Assembly (NCBI GenBank): GCA_016218715.1
Contig: JACRDG010000120.1
Location: forward strand, 62,001 to 126,000
Origin: Desulfomonile tiedjei
Lineage (GTDB): Bacteria > Desulfobacterota > Desulfomonilia > Desulfomonilales > Desulfomonilaceae
DNA: 64,000 nucleotides
Reading direction: 5' to 3'
Numbering within the stretch: the first letter of the stretch is position 1; each line of letters starts with the position of its first letter. The translations under genes and the position numbers were made by a program. Under the pieces are notes generated by a model. That model was given only the letters and a program-made list of their open reading frames with translations, had not been told where the DNA came from and searched no databases. Below, piece after piece: positions 34,797-43,454 of this stretch.

Positions 34797-35295
34797 CGGC
34801 CTCACTTCCTGATTCCATTTGGTCATTGTTTTTTGGGGAGTGCCGGGGAAGCTCGCAAAAAGATTGCCCAGACTTCAGGAACGCTGCCGCAATGGCGGCT
34901 ATCTCATGCAAGGCATCGGTATGAAACACTCCTTTTCGCCGAGAGCTGCATTCCCATACGACCATGACGCGCCAACCAAGGCTTTTGAGTTTGTCGATCG
35001 CCTCAATGTCCCGGCATCGGTTTCCGTCCAGCTTTTCTTTCCACCAATCGTGTCGCGTCGCGGGCAGCTTGGACCGTTGGCATCCGTGCTGATGCCAAAA
35101 GCACCCGTGAATGAAGATCACTGCTGAGGACTTCGGGAACACTATATCCGGTTTGCCCGGCAAATCCTTGCGATGCAGACGATAACGGAATCCCATGGAG
35201 AAAAGCCGGCGCCGCAACTCAAGTTCAAGCCTCGTATTCTTGGAGCGAACTGCAGACATCATGCGACTTCTCGTTTCCCTGCTCACGGTATCCAA
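34774..35295 (-). CDS. vsr: Very short patch repair endonuclease (Vsr)
   Basis: The 173-residue protein has the Vsr fold signature: RMMSAVRSKNT near the N-terminus, catalytic Asp in GKPDIVFP, FIHGCFWHQHGC, and LGWRVMVVWEC. Vsr nicks beside T:G mismatches that arise when 5-methylcytosine deaminates, so it fits the dcm gene in the same operon. It is the first gene of the island and overlaps the kinase gene. The C-terminal extension of about 25 residues after the conserved domain, rich in charge, is longer than in the E. coli enzyme. Confidence 0.95.
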   Translation of the reverse strand: MDTVSRETRSRMMSAVRSKNTRLELELRRRLFSMGFRYRLHRKDLPGKPDIVFPKSSAVIFIHGCFWHQHGCQRSKLPATRHDWWKEKLDGNRCRDIEAIDKLKSLGWRVMVVWECSSRRKGVFHTDALHEIAAIAAAFLKSGQSFCELPRHSPKNNDQMESGSEADGYQTFV

Positions 35296-35801
35296 TGGCG
35301 TTGCCCTTCATTCTCCAGTAGCTGTGACTTAACGGTAACCGACCCAGCATTCTGAAGCGTCGATCCTGCCGGGAACCTCGGCGGTGCATTATATCACAAT
35401 TCCCCTCCCGACGGCAGGATTTTGGAGGTTGGTCCCACCAATGCCACGAATCGCCCGTGATTGTGGACTGCCCGCGCACAACCAGGATACCTTTGAGAAC
35501 AAAACATTTGACCAAGCTTACTCCACGGGGTTCAGAGGGGGAAAGCTTGGGAAGGATTCGGAGATTCCGGAGACACAATACTCTTTTATTGGTGACTTGT
35601 CGGGTGTCCTCCTATACCAGCGCTTTAGGGATCGTATCTCAATATAAGACAACACACCCGCTGCATCATCTACCTGAAGAAACTGGGGTCCGACCAGGAG
35701 CTCTTGCCGACGACCAGAGAAAACAGAGTGCCAGCCGTTAGCTAACATACTGTTTTTAGGTGTCTTCATCACGCTGATTTCTGCCGCTGCGCGGACATCA
35801 G
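35296..35801. other. Upstream region of the island, right junction
   Basis: This 500-base stretch holds the promoter region of the leftward vsr operon (a TATAAT-like box, reverse strand, lies near 35390, without a clear -35 partner). No convincing gene is seen. It looks less GC-rich than the flanks by eye; this was not computed. It ends at the right copy of the direct repeat. Confidence 0.4.
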
Positions 35802-36032
35802 CACCCCAAGGACTACCTGGTGCATAATTTTGGCGAAGCCTTCGGTTGGTCGAGCGTCGTCGGGAACGACCGGTACACCGCAAAGGCGGTCTGTTTGACC
35901 CCGACGAAACTGCTGAAGATCGATAAGGCCTCCCTGGAGCGAGTATTCGATGCCCATGAGCGCAGCGGCAGAAAGTTCACCATGAGCCTGGCCAAGCAAC
36001 TCGGCCAAAGGCTGATGGACATGCACGTGTGA
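35802..36032 (+). pseudogene. Truncated copy of the cNMP-binding-domain gene
   Basis: This is the C-terminal 76 codons of the gene at 29590-30000, with few substitutions (for example KFTMSL for KFYMSL). It has no start codon in the right place and no ribosome-binding site; the first in-frame ATG (35820) would give 70 residues. It was created by the duplication or insertion that produced the island and is most likely not expressed. Confidence 0.8.
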
Positions 36033-36200
36033 CGCGGCGCGGAAGGAGGCAATGGCCGGCTGTTCCGGCGTTTCACTGCTGGTCCGTTTTCTCGTGGGCT
36101 CCGCGCGGATCGGAGCCCATGGCCCGCCCCCTCTTGTGATATTGCCATGCCAATGTCCGGCCGCAGCAGTAATTTCCTGGGAATGCCCCGTTTGAATCGG
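35802..36200 (+). repeat. Direct repeat flanking the methyltransferase island, right copy
   Basis: Matches 29770-30170 through the coding end, the stop codon, and about 170 bases beyond, including the hairpin GGGCTCC...GGAGCCC at 36096-36118. Confidence 0.85.
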
Positions 36201-36663
36201 TAGCTCTACCCGTTCCCGGTCACGATGTGATACCAATGTGCGATTCAATAAGTAATATTGCTGAAGGGCGCTCCCGGGAGGTCTCCGGAGCGCAGTCAGG
36301 CTGTGCCGTTCGTAGCAGAGGAGACCTCCCAGGAATAGCCCAGAGCAGAGACCTCGGATGTTACAAATTGAACTGCACATTGGTATGAGCATGAACGGGT
36401 GAGGGAATCTGTTGGCTTCGGCGATCTTGTCCTTCGATTTTCTGGGATTGAGCGACACGGGCCAATTAGCAGTCCACGGCTCCGACCCGCGAGGTTCGTG
36501 TTGGGGATGCGGGCAATGGGAGTTGCTTTATGCATACAGTACATTGGCTCTTCGATGCAATCTGCACCCAAGGAAGCGGGAGAGCGGGATCTGCGAAGGG
36601 AAAATGTGCCAGATATCCCCCGTCATCGTAAGTAATTGAGATCATAGCGCGAAATTCCACTGA
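36201..36663. other. Intergenic region upstream of the cytochrome operon
   Basis: No gene is supported. GCGCTCC (36268-36274) and GGAGCGC (36287-36293) form a hairpin. Short open frames on both strands lack recognisable features. The sigma-54 promoter begins at 36664. Confidence 0.4.
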
Positions 36664-36680
36664 TTGGCATGAATATTGCT
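36664..36680 (+). promoter_or_regulatory. Sigma-54 promoter of the cytochrome/MBL-fold operon
   Basis: TTGGCATGAATATTGCT fits YTGGCACGRNNNTTGCW with a single mismatch (T for C) and exact spacing. It lies 66 bases before the first start codon. Confidence 0.7.
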
Positions 36681-36745
36681 TCCCTCCATTCCAGTTCTCT
36701 GCTTATCGCCGGCCGTCAATGCTCAGATCAGGAGGTGAGATAATT

Positions 36746-37087
36746 ATGGGCAGGTTTTCCGTCGTCAAGAGAGTCTTGTTGGTGACGCTTTGCGGGGTGT
36801 TCCTCATTGCAGGCATCGTCGTGGCTCTGGCCGAGGAAAAGAAATCGGCTGCAAATGAGAAAAAGAAGGTTGACCACCGGAAAGCTTTCGCAATTTACAA
36901 AAAGAAGTGTTTGCAATGCCATGATTCGGTAGCAGATCCCGAGAAACGCGGGCACACGCGGGACGAATGGCTACTCGTTCTAAAAACCATGCACGGTTAT
37001 GGCCTTGGCCTCAGTCCTCAAGAAGTCGAGCTTATAAGTGGTCTGTTGTACGATCTGCGGCGAGGAATGGAAAAGGATCCGGGATGA
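36746..37087 (+). CDS. Small monoheme cytochrome c
   Basis: AGGAGGTGAGATAATT precedes the ATG at 36746, giving 113 residues. A signal peptide or anchor (VLLVTLCGVFLIAGIVVALA) is followed by a lysine-rich stretch and one CLQCH heme-attachment motif; a downstream Met (KTMHGYG) could be the sixth ligand. It should be periplasmic and act as a low-capacity electron carrier. It is the first gene of a rightward operon with the MBL-fold and membrane proteins. Confidence 0.82.
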   Translation: MGRFSVVKRVLLVTLCGVFLIAGIVVALAEEKKSAANEKKKVDHRKAFAIYKKKCLQCHDSVADPEKRGHTRDEWLLVLKTMHGYGLGLSPQEVELISGLLYDLRRGMEKDPG

Positions 37088-37237
37088 TCGACCGGACGAT
37101 TCCGTCGGCAGACAGCGCTTATATCTCTGACCGGGCCGAGATCACCGCGTGTCACCACCGATTGTGCTGATGGCTCGCGACACGCTTCGGCCTGCAGATG
37201 CGAAAAGCCCATCGTAATTCATCACAGGAGGTGAACA

Positions 37238-38338
37238 ATGGACAGAAGGACGTTTCTGAAATCCATGGCCGCAACGGGTGTAGCCGCGTCGGTGACGGGG
37301 ACTGGAGGCTTGCTCACCGAACGAGTTCAGGCCGCAGGGAAGGTCGATATCGGCCAGGTGAAGAGCGTCAAGGTGGATGTTCTCACGGAGACGAGCTGGT
37401 TCGACAACGACATTTTCAAGAAGAACCTGATGGATTACGGCGGCGCCATGACGAACCAGTACACGATTCCGTGGGAGTGGAACAACGCCGGAGGATACTC
37501 GGCGCTGATCACGGTCACCGGGCTGGACGGCAAAGAACGAAAGTTCCTCATGGACACGGGATGGAACAACGAGTGGATGGACTACATCTTCACCGAGAAG
37601 AGCAACGTAGCGTCGATGCTCAAGAGCGGCGAGATAGAGTTCATGGTCCAGACGCACTGGCATCTCGATCACTTTTGGGGGATCGAGTCCACACTCAAGC
37701 ATAAGCCGGACATCACCATCTATGCGCCCAAGACCCACTATCCGGAAGACATTGCCCTCCTGAGGGAAAAGGCCCGTCACATCGCGAAGGACAAGGAGGG
37801 GAAAGAAGTCCTCATCTGCAAGAACGACGTGCCGCATACGGGAAAACTCGTGGAATGCTCTCCGGACGGGGAAAAAGGAGAAGGCATTTACCGTCTCATG
37901 CCAGGCGCTGCAGTGAGGATGTTCGATGTGCCTATCCTGCTGAGGGTAAGGGGAGAGAACGTTCTCTACTTCAACGTGAAGGATAAAGGAATCGTGACGG
38001 TGACCGGATGCTGCCATCCCGGCGTACTCTCGCTCTTCTCCTACGCGCGATCGAACTTCGAGGGGTACAAGCCGTATGGTTGTTACGGCGGGCTGCACAT
38101 AACCCTCTTCGAAAACTGGGAACCCAAGTTCGACGACATCATCAAGGGGGTGAAATCGTTCCAGCTCCAGAAAGTGGGCTGCAACCATTGCACCGGATGG
38201 GTTTGGGCTGAGAAGGCCGCGGAGGCAGGCATCCCCGTTGTGAAAGGCACGAACAAATACAAGGAGTACAAGAAACACTCGACGGTAGCCAAGGCCAGCA
38301 ACGTGTTCTTGACCAACGGCGACAGCATTACCTTCTGA
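37238..38338 (+). CDS. Tat-exported metallo-beta-lactamase-fold protein
   Basis: CAGGAGGTGAACA precedes the start. The 366-residue protein opens with a twin-arginine signal (RRTFLK, cleavage probably after VQA). It contains the MBL metal motif HWHLDH, then TGCCHPGVL and GGLHIT, an arrangement like the DHPMR-P synthase-related branch of the MBL superfamily. Export by Tat implies folding with metal in the cytoplasm. The substrate is unknown; the neighbourhood (cytochrome c and a membrane protein) suggests a redox or respiratory link rather than pterin synthesis. Confidence 0.82.
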   Translation: MDRRTFLKSMAATGVAASVTGTGGLLTERVQAAGKVDIGQVKSVKVDVLTETSWFDNDIFKKNLMDYGGAMTNQYTIPWEWNNAGGYSALITVTGLDGKERKFLMDTGWNNEWMDYIFTEKSNVASMLKSGEIEFMVQTHWHLDHFWGIESTLKHKPDITIYAPKTHYPEDIALLREKARHIAKDKEGKEVLICKNDVPHTGKLVECSPDGEKGEGIYRLMPGAAVRMFDVPILLRVRGENVLYFNVKDKGIVTVTGCCHPGVLSLFSYARSNFEGYKPYGCYGGLHITLFENWEPKFDDIIKGVKSFQLQKVGCNHCTGWVWAEKAAEAGIPVVKGTNKYKEYKKHSTVAKASNVFLTNGDSITF

Positions 38339-38479
38339 CGCAAGGACCCCGGCGCTTTCCCCGCACAGCCGGCAGGGGCACGCCGGGGTTCCGATAGCTC
38401 GTGAGGGGTGACTGAGGGGTTTCCCTCTACGTCGCCGGCATTACTGTCAACATGCAGCTCACATCCGGAGGATAGAACC

Positions 38480-39709
38480 ATGGTGGAGCTCTCGCGACCA
38501 CGCCAACCGTTCAGTTACGTCGTTGGCCCGATCAACTTTGCGGCCGTGTTCTTCCTTGTCTGGGCCTTGTGGTATGTGTTCATGCACCCCGACGGTTCCA
38601 TGAAGCTCTACACGCCGATGTACGGCTTTTCACTCGTAGTGATGTTTCTCTGCGCGGTCGTGCTCTTGAGTAAGGTCTGGGACTTCTACCCCTTCGCGGA
38701 GAGTACCCCGGGAGACTCCGCGCGGATCGGTAGAGGCATCCTCCTGACCGGGGTTGCGTTCGCCTTGATGCTGATCCTCGTGTACGTGATATTCCGGGAG
38801 TTCATCGGACGATTCGGGGTCGCGTATTTCAGCCCTCAATCCATCGTCGCGTCCGGCGGGACGGGCGCGGAACCATATAATGCCAGGGAAAACGCGTCTA
38901 CCGCGCTCATCTACTTCGCAACCGCATTCCTCTGGTGGGCACTCGCATGGAATCTCGGCTTCGGCCGCTGGCCGTGGATCGGCGCCACGAGAGGGGTGGC
39001 CGCGTGGTCGCGCACGTTTGCCGTTCTCTTTTTCACTATCGTCACGTTTGTGATCCTGTTCCACCCGCACGTCTGTTACCTGTTTTACCCTCCGCAGAAC
39101 AAGGCGGGAGTGGAGCCGTGGTGGTCCAATTTTGCGGGGACAGGCAGCGCCTATTTCAGCCTTGGGTTGGTGTTGTGCAGCTTGGCCTGGGTGATTATCT
39201 CAGACCTCCTGTGGGAAGGCTATCCGTGGAAACTACTTCAGCGAAACGGAGAGAGCACCTTTTGGACGGGCGCGGCGACGATGGTGGGTACGCTGATTCT
39301 GGGGGGTATCTCGTTTATCGTCCTGCTCAAGATCATGAACGTCTACTGGATGGAACCTTTTGAAGGCGGGCAGTACACGGATGCGCCGTATTTCCGGTAC
39401 CTCCACACGGGCGAGATCGGCGGCTTCGTGATCCTCGCCGCGTTCATGCTGGCGATCTATTTCAACAATATCCCGAACGCCCTGAGCTTGCCTCTGCGAG
39501 CCTTCGTGAGGACCTTGATAGCCGTCGCCGGAGGGTTGGCCATTTACTGGTTCTATTACTCGTCTGCCTCTACGCTAATCCTGGGAAAAGTACCGGGAAT
39601 CGCGCAGCCGGACGATACTCCCCTGGTCTGGACCATGCTCTATCTGAGTGTGATCATGGTTCAAGCCGAGTTTTTCCAGAACTGGCCGCTCCCCAAACCG
39701 GCGCGGTAA
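38480..39709 (+). CDS. Polytopic inner-membrane protein (hypothetical)
   Basis: The ATG at 38480 follows GGAGGATAG. The 409-residue product has about ten hydrophobic helices, with many aromatic residues and few charges in them (PINFAAVFFLVWALWYVF; FATAFLWWALAWNLGF). No family is recognised and no cofactor motif is obvious apart from several histidines near helix ends (HPHVCYLF). It is the third gene of the sigma-54 operon and may be the membrane partner for the exported proteins before it. Confidence 0.7.
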   Translation: MVELSRPRQPFSYVVGPINFAAVFFLVWALWYVFMHPDGSMKLYTPMYGFSLVVMFLCAVVLLSKVWDFYPFAESTPGDSARIGRGILLTGVAFALMLILVYVIFREFIGRFGVAYFSPQSIVASGGTGAEPYNARENASTALIYFATAFLWWALAWNLGFGRWPWIGATRGVAAWSRTFAVLFFTIVTFVILFHPHVCYLFYPPQNKAGVEPWWSNFAGTGSAYFSLGLVLCSLAWVIISDLLWEGYPWKLLQRNGESTFWTGAATMVGTLILGGISFIVLLKIMNVYWMEPFEGGQYTDAPYFRYLHTGEIGGFVILAAFMLAIYFNNIPNALSLPLRAFVRTLIAVAGGLAIYWFYYSSASTLILGKVPGIAQPDDTPLVWTMLYLSVIMVQAEFFQNWPLPKPAR

Positions 39710-39748
39710 CGCGGTGGAAGGATCTCGCAATTGCGGTACAGGTGAATC

Positions 39749-40021
39749 ATGGTAGACGAAGCCAGACGAAGCTTCTTCAGGCGCCTTTTCTGCGAGGTGG
39801 TGCAAAATGCAACCACAGCTTTCAGGGCCGGCCAGGAGGAACAGAAGCACACTGAAGACGTGGACCAATTCTTCGAGTCCTATGAATCGAGCTATGCTTT
39901 GACTCTCTGCTACCCCGATGATATCTTGCTGGAAACGGCTCGCAGGGAAGGCATCCCCTGTGAAGGCCGCGAACGGATCGACATCGTGAAAGATCTGTTT
40001 CAAAGAAAAGGCGAGGTTTGA
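39749..40021 (+). CDS. Small hypothetical protein
   Basis: 90 residues, with basic N-terminus (RRSFFRRLFCEVV) and acidic middle. AGGTG lies 5 bases before the ATG. Soluble, no recognised domain; two cysteines (LCYPDD, GIPCEGRE). It is in the same direction and only 39 bases after the membrane protein, so it is probably the last gene of that operon and could be an assembly or regulatory factor. Confidence 0.55.
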   Translation: MVDEARRSFFRRLFCEVVQNATTAFRAGQEEQKHTEDVDQFFESYESSYALTLCYPDDILLETARREGIPCEGRERIDIVKDLFQRKGEV

Positions 40022-40091
40022 GATAGATCTTCATTCACGGTAACGAGGTACTTGAGTCCTCAATCAAACCTGGCAAGAAGACGAGTTCCTT

Positions 40092-40156
40092 GTCCGTCAT
40101 TCCGGCGGAGCCTGCCCTGCCCCGGACTCCGATCCGGGGTTCGCCGGGGTGACGAC
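40092..40156. repeat. Palindromic intergenic repeat B, copy 2 (inverted)
   Basis: CGTCATTCCGGCGGA is followed by a CCCCGGA...TCCGGGG hairpin and CCGGGGTGACGACG. It is the reverse-complement counterpart of 4164-4233, diverged. Confidence 0.5.
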
Positions 40157-40215
40157 GTGGGGCCAGAGAATGGTATGGATTCAGGAGCGTCGAACTGCTG
40201 CCCCCGGATAACTGC

Positions 40216-41172
40216 ATGACCCAAACGATAGATATCTTCTCACTCTTCAGAAATCGAATCAACAGCATGCTTACGACCGCTTCGTGGATCGAACCGGTCA
40301 AGCAGATGCTCGGGATAACCGGCGTGAGCCCTGTCTGGGATGACGTCCCGGCCTGGTACTTCTGGATTCAAGGAGCGCCGGGGGTCTATGCCCTGGTGCT
40401 CGAACAGATTGGCAGTGACGGATCGGAGAATTCGAGTTCGTTCCACGGCTTGTTTTCTCTGAAATGCTATCCGTTTCCGGACAGCAAGGAATTTCCCGGC
40501 TTCTCCTTTCTCGAGCAGCGCCTCGTGTCGAGCGAGTACTTCGACCGCACCAATACCCCGAAATTTGAATGCAGGGAGACCATCCCCGCACCCCTCTTTG
40601 TGGTGGGGGCCATAGAACTCGAGCTGGACCGGGAGGACGGATGGTCGGTACTGACCCTGGAGTGTCAGGACGTCATTCGCGCCCGATACGAAGCCGAAGC
40701 CCTCGAGGACTATCCCCTCATAGATGTGAGTCGGATCTATTCTCCCGGTGACGTGGGGCGGGAGATTGCCGCGTGGCGGACGAGTTGGCCTTTGTTTGAC
40801 CGAGTGGTCTCCCTCTGGGCCCATTATACAAAGGTCAAACCCGCGCAGATACTGCTCGGGACAGCCGCCGGTTTCGAGTACGTCTATCGCGGGCCCGCTG
40901 GTTGGCAGTGCGTCGAAACTCCCGGAACAACGGTCCGTTCGTTGCGGGTGCTCTTTGTCGGAGCCAAAGGGAAGGACGAAATAAAGAGGCCCCCCGGCCG
41001 GGAACACTCTGGGCTCGAAACTACGGTGATCTACGATGGCGACTCCACTTGCGCATGCCCTTCCCATGCCGGGCACGCGTGCAAAGACACTCCTTATGCA
41101 AACCCCCTCTGGTGGTCTCTACCTGACGCTGAGTTTACCTCGGAATTGGGTTCGACCTGCGGATGCACCTGA
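40216..41172 (+). CDS. Hypothetical protein, 318 residues
   Basis: No family is recognised. The protein is soluble and acidic, with a tryptophan-rich N-terminal third (WDDVPAWYFWIQGAPGVYAL), a central part with alternating strands (FVVGAIELELDREDGWSVLTLEC), and a C-terminal part with CACPSHAGHAC and CGC, which could bind metal. The reverse strand is also open over much of the length, but the forward frame has the better residue composition. The ribosome-binding site is weak. It lies alone between the sigma-54 operon and tetR. Confidence 0.6.
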   Translation: MTQTIDIFSLFRNRINSMLTTASWIEPVKQMLGITGVSPVWDDVPAWYFWIQGAPGVYALVLEQIGSDGSENSSSFHGLFSLKCYPFPDSKEFPGFSFLEQRLVSSEYFDRTNTPKFECRETIPAPLFVVGAIELELDREDGWSVLTLECQDVIRARYEAEALEDYPLIDVSRIYSPGDVGREIAAWRTSWPLFDRVVSLWAHYTKVKPAQILLGTAAGFEYVYRGPAGWQCVETPGTTVRSLRVLFVGAKGKDEIKRPPGREHSGLETTVIYDGDSTCACPSHAGHACKDTPYANPLWWSLPDAEFTSELGSTCGCT

Positions 41173-41231
41173 TAGCTTCCTGCCCACGCGAATTGACTTT
41201 CAAAGCATACGGGTCGAGAGAAGACCCGATT

Positions 41232-41260
41232 GACAGTTCGAAGGGTGCCGCGTAAGATCA
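41232..41260 (+). promoter_or_regulatory. Sigma-70 promoter of tetR-mqnB-mqnD
   Basis: TTGACA (41232-41237) and TAAGAT (41255-41260) are spaced by 17 bases, 25 bases before the start codon of the TetR gene. Confidence 0.7.
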
Positions 41261-41284
41261 GGTCCACTCACCGAGGAGGGCCAC

Positions 41285-41938
41285 GTGGTGGTCTCAAGCA
41301 CCTTTTTGCAACTCGAAGGTCGTAAGCAGCAGCGCATCGTTTCCGCGGCCCTGACCGAGTTCGCCAACGAGGGGTACGCCGGCGCGTCGGTCAATACCAT
41401 CGTGAAGAAGACCGGGATATCCAAGGGGTCCCTCTTCAACTACTTTTCCGACAAGCACGGCCTGTTCATGTTCGTGTTCGAGCAAGCCCTCGAAATGGTA
41501 AAGGACTATCTGAGGCGGGTTCGGGACGAGACCGCTGCGGAGGATCTGTTCACGCGCTTGGAAAAATCGCTCATGGCGGGTGTGGCCTTCATCCGCGCGC
41601 ATCCGCGGGTGTACAAGATATACCTGCGAGTCCTCTACGAAAGCGGCCTGCCGGATCGGAACTCCCTGATCAAATCCATCCGTCGCCTCTCCATCGAGTA
41701 TCTAACCGAGTTCATCGAGGTGGCCAAAAGCCGCGGGGAGATCGATCCGGAGATCGATGTGAATGAGGCTGCTTTCGTCATGGAGGCGGTTCTGGAACGC
41801 TTCCTTCAGGCCTATGGCCTCCAACATCTTGACGCGGGCCTCGGGTTGTATCGTGCCTCGGATGATGAGGCGAAACACTGGGCTCAGGGAGTGGTGCGGA
41901 TCTTGAGAACCGGCCTCGCAGGCACGGGCGGCCGATGA
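41285..41938 (+). CDS. TetR/AcrR family transcriptional regulator
   Basis: The start is GTG (41285 or 41288) after GAGGAGGGCC. The 217-residue protein has the TetR N-terminal helix-turn-helix (RIVSAALTEFANEGYAGASV; KKTGISKGSLFNYFSDKHGLF) and a helical C-terminal ligand domain. It probably represses its own operon or other genes; the stop overlaps mqnB in ATGA, so regulator and menaquinone enzymes are made together. A TetR-type palindrome exists at the porin promoter (12867-12882), but no link between the two is shown. Confidence 0.88.
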   Translation: MVVSSTFLQLEGRKQQRIVSAALTEFANEGYAGASVNTIVKKTGISKGSLFNYFSDKHGLFMFVFEQALEMVKDYLRRVRDETAAEDLFTRLEKSLMAGVAFIRAHPRVYKIYLRVLYESGLPDRNSLIKSIRRLSIEYLTEFIEVAKSRGEIDPEIDVNEAAFVMEAVLERFLQAYGLQHLDAGLGLYRASDDEAKHWAQGVVRILRTGLAGTGGR

Positions 41939-42627
41939 GTAGATGGATCGTGGCATCGTGTGAGGCCGAACTGACTCAGCTCAAGACTGAACTCGATGCG
42001 GGTCCAGCCGGGACCATCGCGAGCAACCCCTATCTTGTTGGGCATGTCCGCGATACCGTGGTCTATCTGGGGGTGGTCGGCGTCGGGGTTGTCTCCGCGG
42101 CTGTCGCACTGGCAGCCTTTCTCGCGACGGTCCCGGCAGACAGCGCTATCATGGTCGGTTCGGCCGGAGCCCTCCCGGACTCGGGCCTCGAGGTCGGAGA
42201 TGTGGCCGTCGCCTCTTCCGAGACGCTGGCTGAGCTGGGACTCTGCTCCGGTCGCGGAGTGGCTGACGCGAATGCTTTGAACCTAGGATTGGAACAGACC
42301 GTGGCCCTGGACGCGCGGCTCTTCGAAGGGCTCCTGGCCGCGGCAGGGGAATTGTCGCGAGCTCGAAGCGGACCGTTCTTGAGCGTGGTCGGGGTTTCCG
42401 ACAGCGTGGCGCAGGCCAAAGAGCGGAGAGATCGGTTCGCCGCACTGGTCGAAAACATGGAAGGGTATGCTCTGGCGCTGGCGGGTCGGCGATTCGGAAT
42501 CCCGGTGGGGGAAGTGAGAGGCGTGAGCAACGTGGCCGGCGTTCGCAACAAAGCCGCGTGGAACCTCGACCTTGCCAATCGGCAGGCCCAGGCGGCGGCA
42601 GTCCATTTTCTGCGGAGGGAAGCTTGA
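41935..42627 (+). CDS. mqnB: Futalosine hydrolase
   Basis: The 230-residue protein belongs to the nucleoside phosphorylase fold (VGVGVVSAAVALAAFLA; VGSAGALPDSGLEVGDVAVA; GYALALAGRRFGIPVGEVRG). The C-terminal SNVAGVRNKAAWNL is typical of MqnB. It cleaves futalosine to dehypoxanthine futalosine and hypoxanthine in the futalosine route to menaquinone. It overlaps the TetR gene at its start and mqnD at its end, a tight operon. Confidence 0.88.
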   Translation: MSRWIVASCEAELTQLKTELDAGPAGTIASNPYLVGHVRDTVVYLGVVGVGVVSAAVALAAFLATVPADSAIMVGSAGALPDSGLEVGDVAVASSETLAELGLCSGRGVADANALNLGLEQTVALDARLFEGLLAAAGELSRARSGPFLSVVGVSDSVAQAKERRDRFAALVENMEGYALALAGRRFGIPVGEVRGVSNVAGVRNKAAWNLDLANRQAQAAAVHFLRREA

Positions 42628-43454
42628 CCTCGCTCAAGATCGGTTATTCCCCTTGCCCCAACGATACGTTCATATTTGCCGCACTGGCTGAACAGCGGTT
42701 GGACGCTCCGTTGGAGTTCCAGCCCGTTTTAGCGGACGTGGAGACGCTGAATCAATGGGCATTGGAGCGGCGGCTGGCCGTAACCAAGCTGAGCTTCATG
42801 GCGCTCGGTTCGGTACGAGATTCCTACGGTCTGCTCTCTGCTGGCGGCGCATTGGGACGGGGATGCGGCCCGCTGCTCGTTGCACGGCCGGGAACCACCC
42901 TGGCCGGGTTGGATTCCGGCGTTGTGGCAGCGCCGGGAAACCTGACCACAGCCCGTCTCCTCCTGGGGCTTTTCTGCGGTCGCACGCCGTCGTTCAAGCA
43001 GATGGTCTTCTCCGAGATCATGCCCGCGGTGGCGCGGGGAGAAGCCGACTTCGGCCTGGTCATCCATGAAGGGCGCTTCACCTATCCGAATCTTGGGCTG
43101 GAGGCTCTCCTCGATCTCGGCGCCTGGTGGGAAGAGAAGACCGGTCTTCCGATTCCCCTCGGCGGGATTGCTATCCGCCGCGACCTCGGCCCGGAGGTCG
43201 CCCGTCAGGTGGACCGGTCGATCCGAACCTCCCTGGAGACTGCCATGAGCGCCCCTGATGAAGCCATGGGTTACGTGCTTGCCCACGCCCAGGAGATGGA
43301 CCGGCAGGTAGTGATGCAGCACATCGATCTGTACGTCAATTCGTTCGGCCTCGACCTGGGACCCGCGGGTCGGAATGCAGTGGAAACACTCTTTTCAATC
43401 GGCGAAGATGCCGGGCTGATACCCCTTTCCACCCTTCCGCTGATGGCCTACTGA
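42624..43454 (+). CDS. mqnD: 1,4-dihydroxy-6-naphthoate synthase
   Basis: The start is most likely TTG at 42624, overlapping the mqnB stop in TTGA and preceded by GGAGGGA; this gives 276 residues and begins right at the family's N-terminus (LKIGYSPCPNDTFIF). Other hallmarks are TKLSFMALGSV, GCGPLLVAR and FGLVIHEGRFTYP. MqnD converts cyclic dehypoxanthine futalosine to dihydroxynaphthoate for menaquinone, the quinone that HmcC-type subunits would use. Confidence 0.92.
   Translation: MTSLKIGYSPCPNDTFIFAALAEQRLDAPLEFQPVLADVETLNQWALERRLAVTKLSFMALGSVRDSYGLLSAGGALGRGCGPLLVARPGTTLAGLDSGVVAAPGNLTTARLLLGLFCGRTPSFKQMVFSEIMPAVARGEADFGLVIHEGRFTYPNLGLEALLDLGAWWEEKTGLPIPLGGIAIRRDLGPEVARQVDRSIRTSLETAMSAPDEAMGYVLAHAQEMDRQVVMQHIDLYVNSFGLDLGPAGRNAVETLFSIGEDAGLIPLSTLPLMAY

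Noticed and set aside
30451..35295. Classical type II restriction-modification system
   Set aside because: No restriction endonuclease motif was recognised in the operon or its flanks, although the regulator's C-terminal domain or the middle of the kinase could hide a nuclease.
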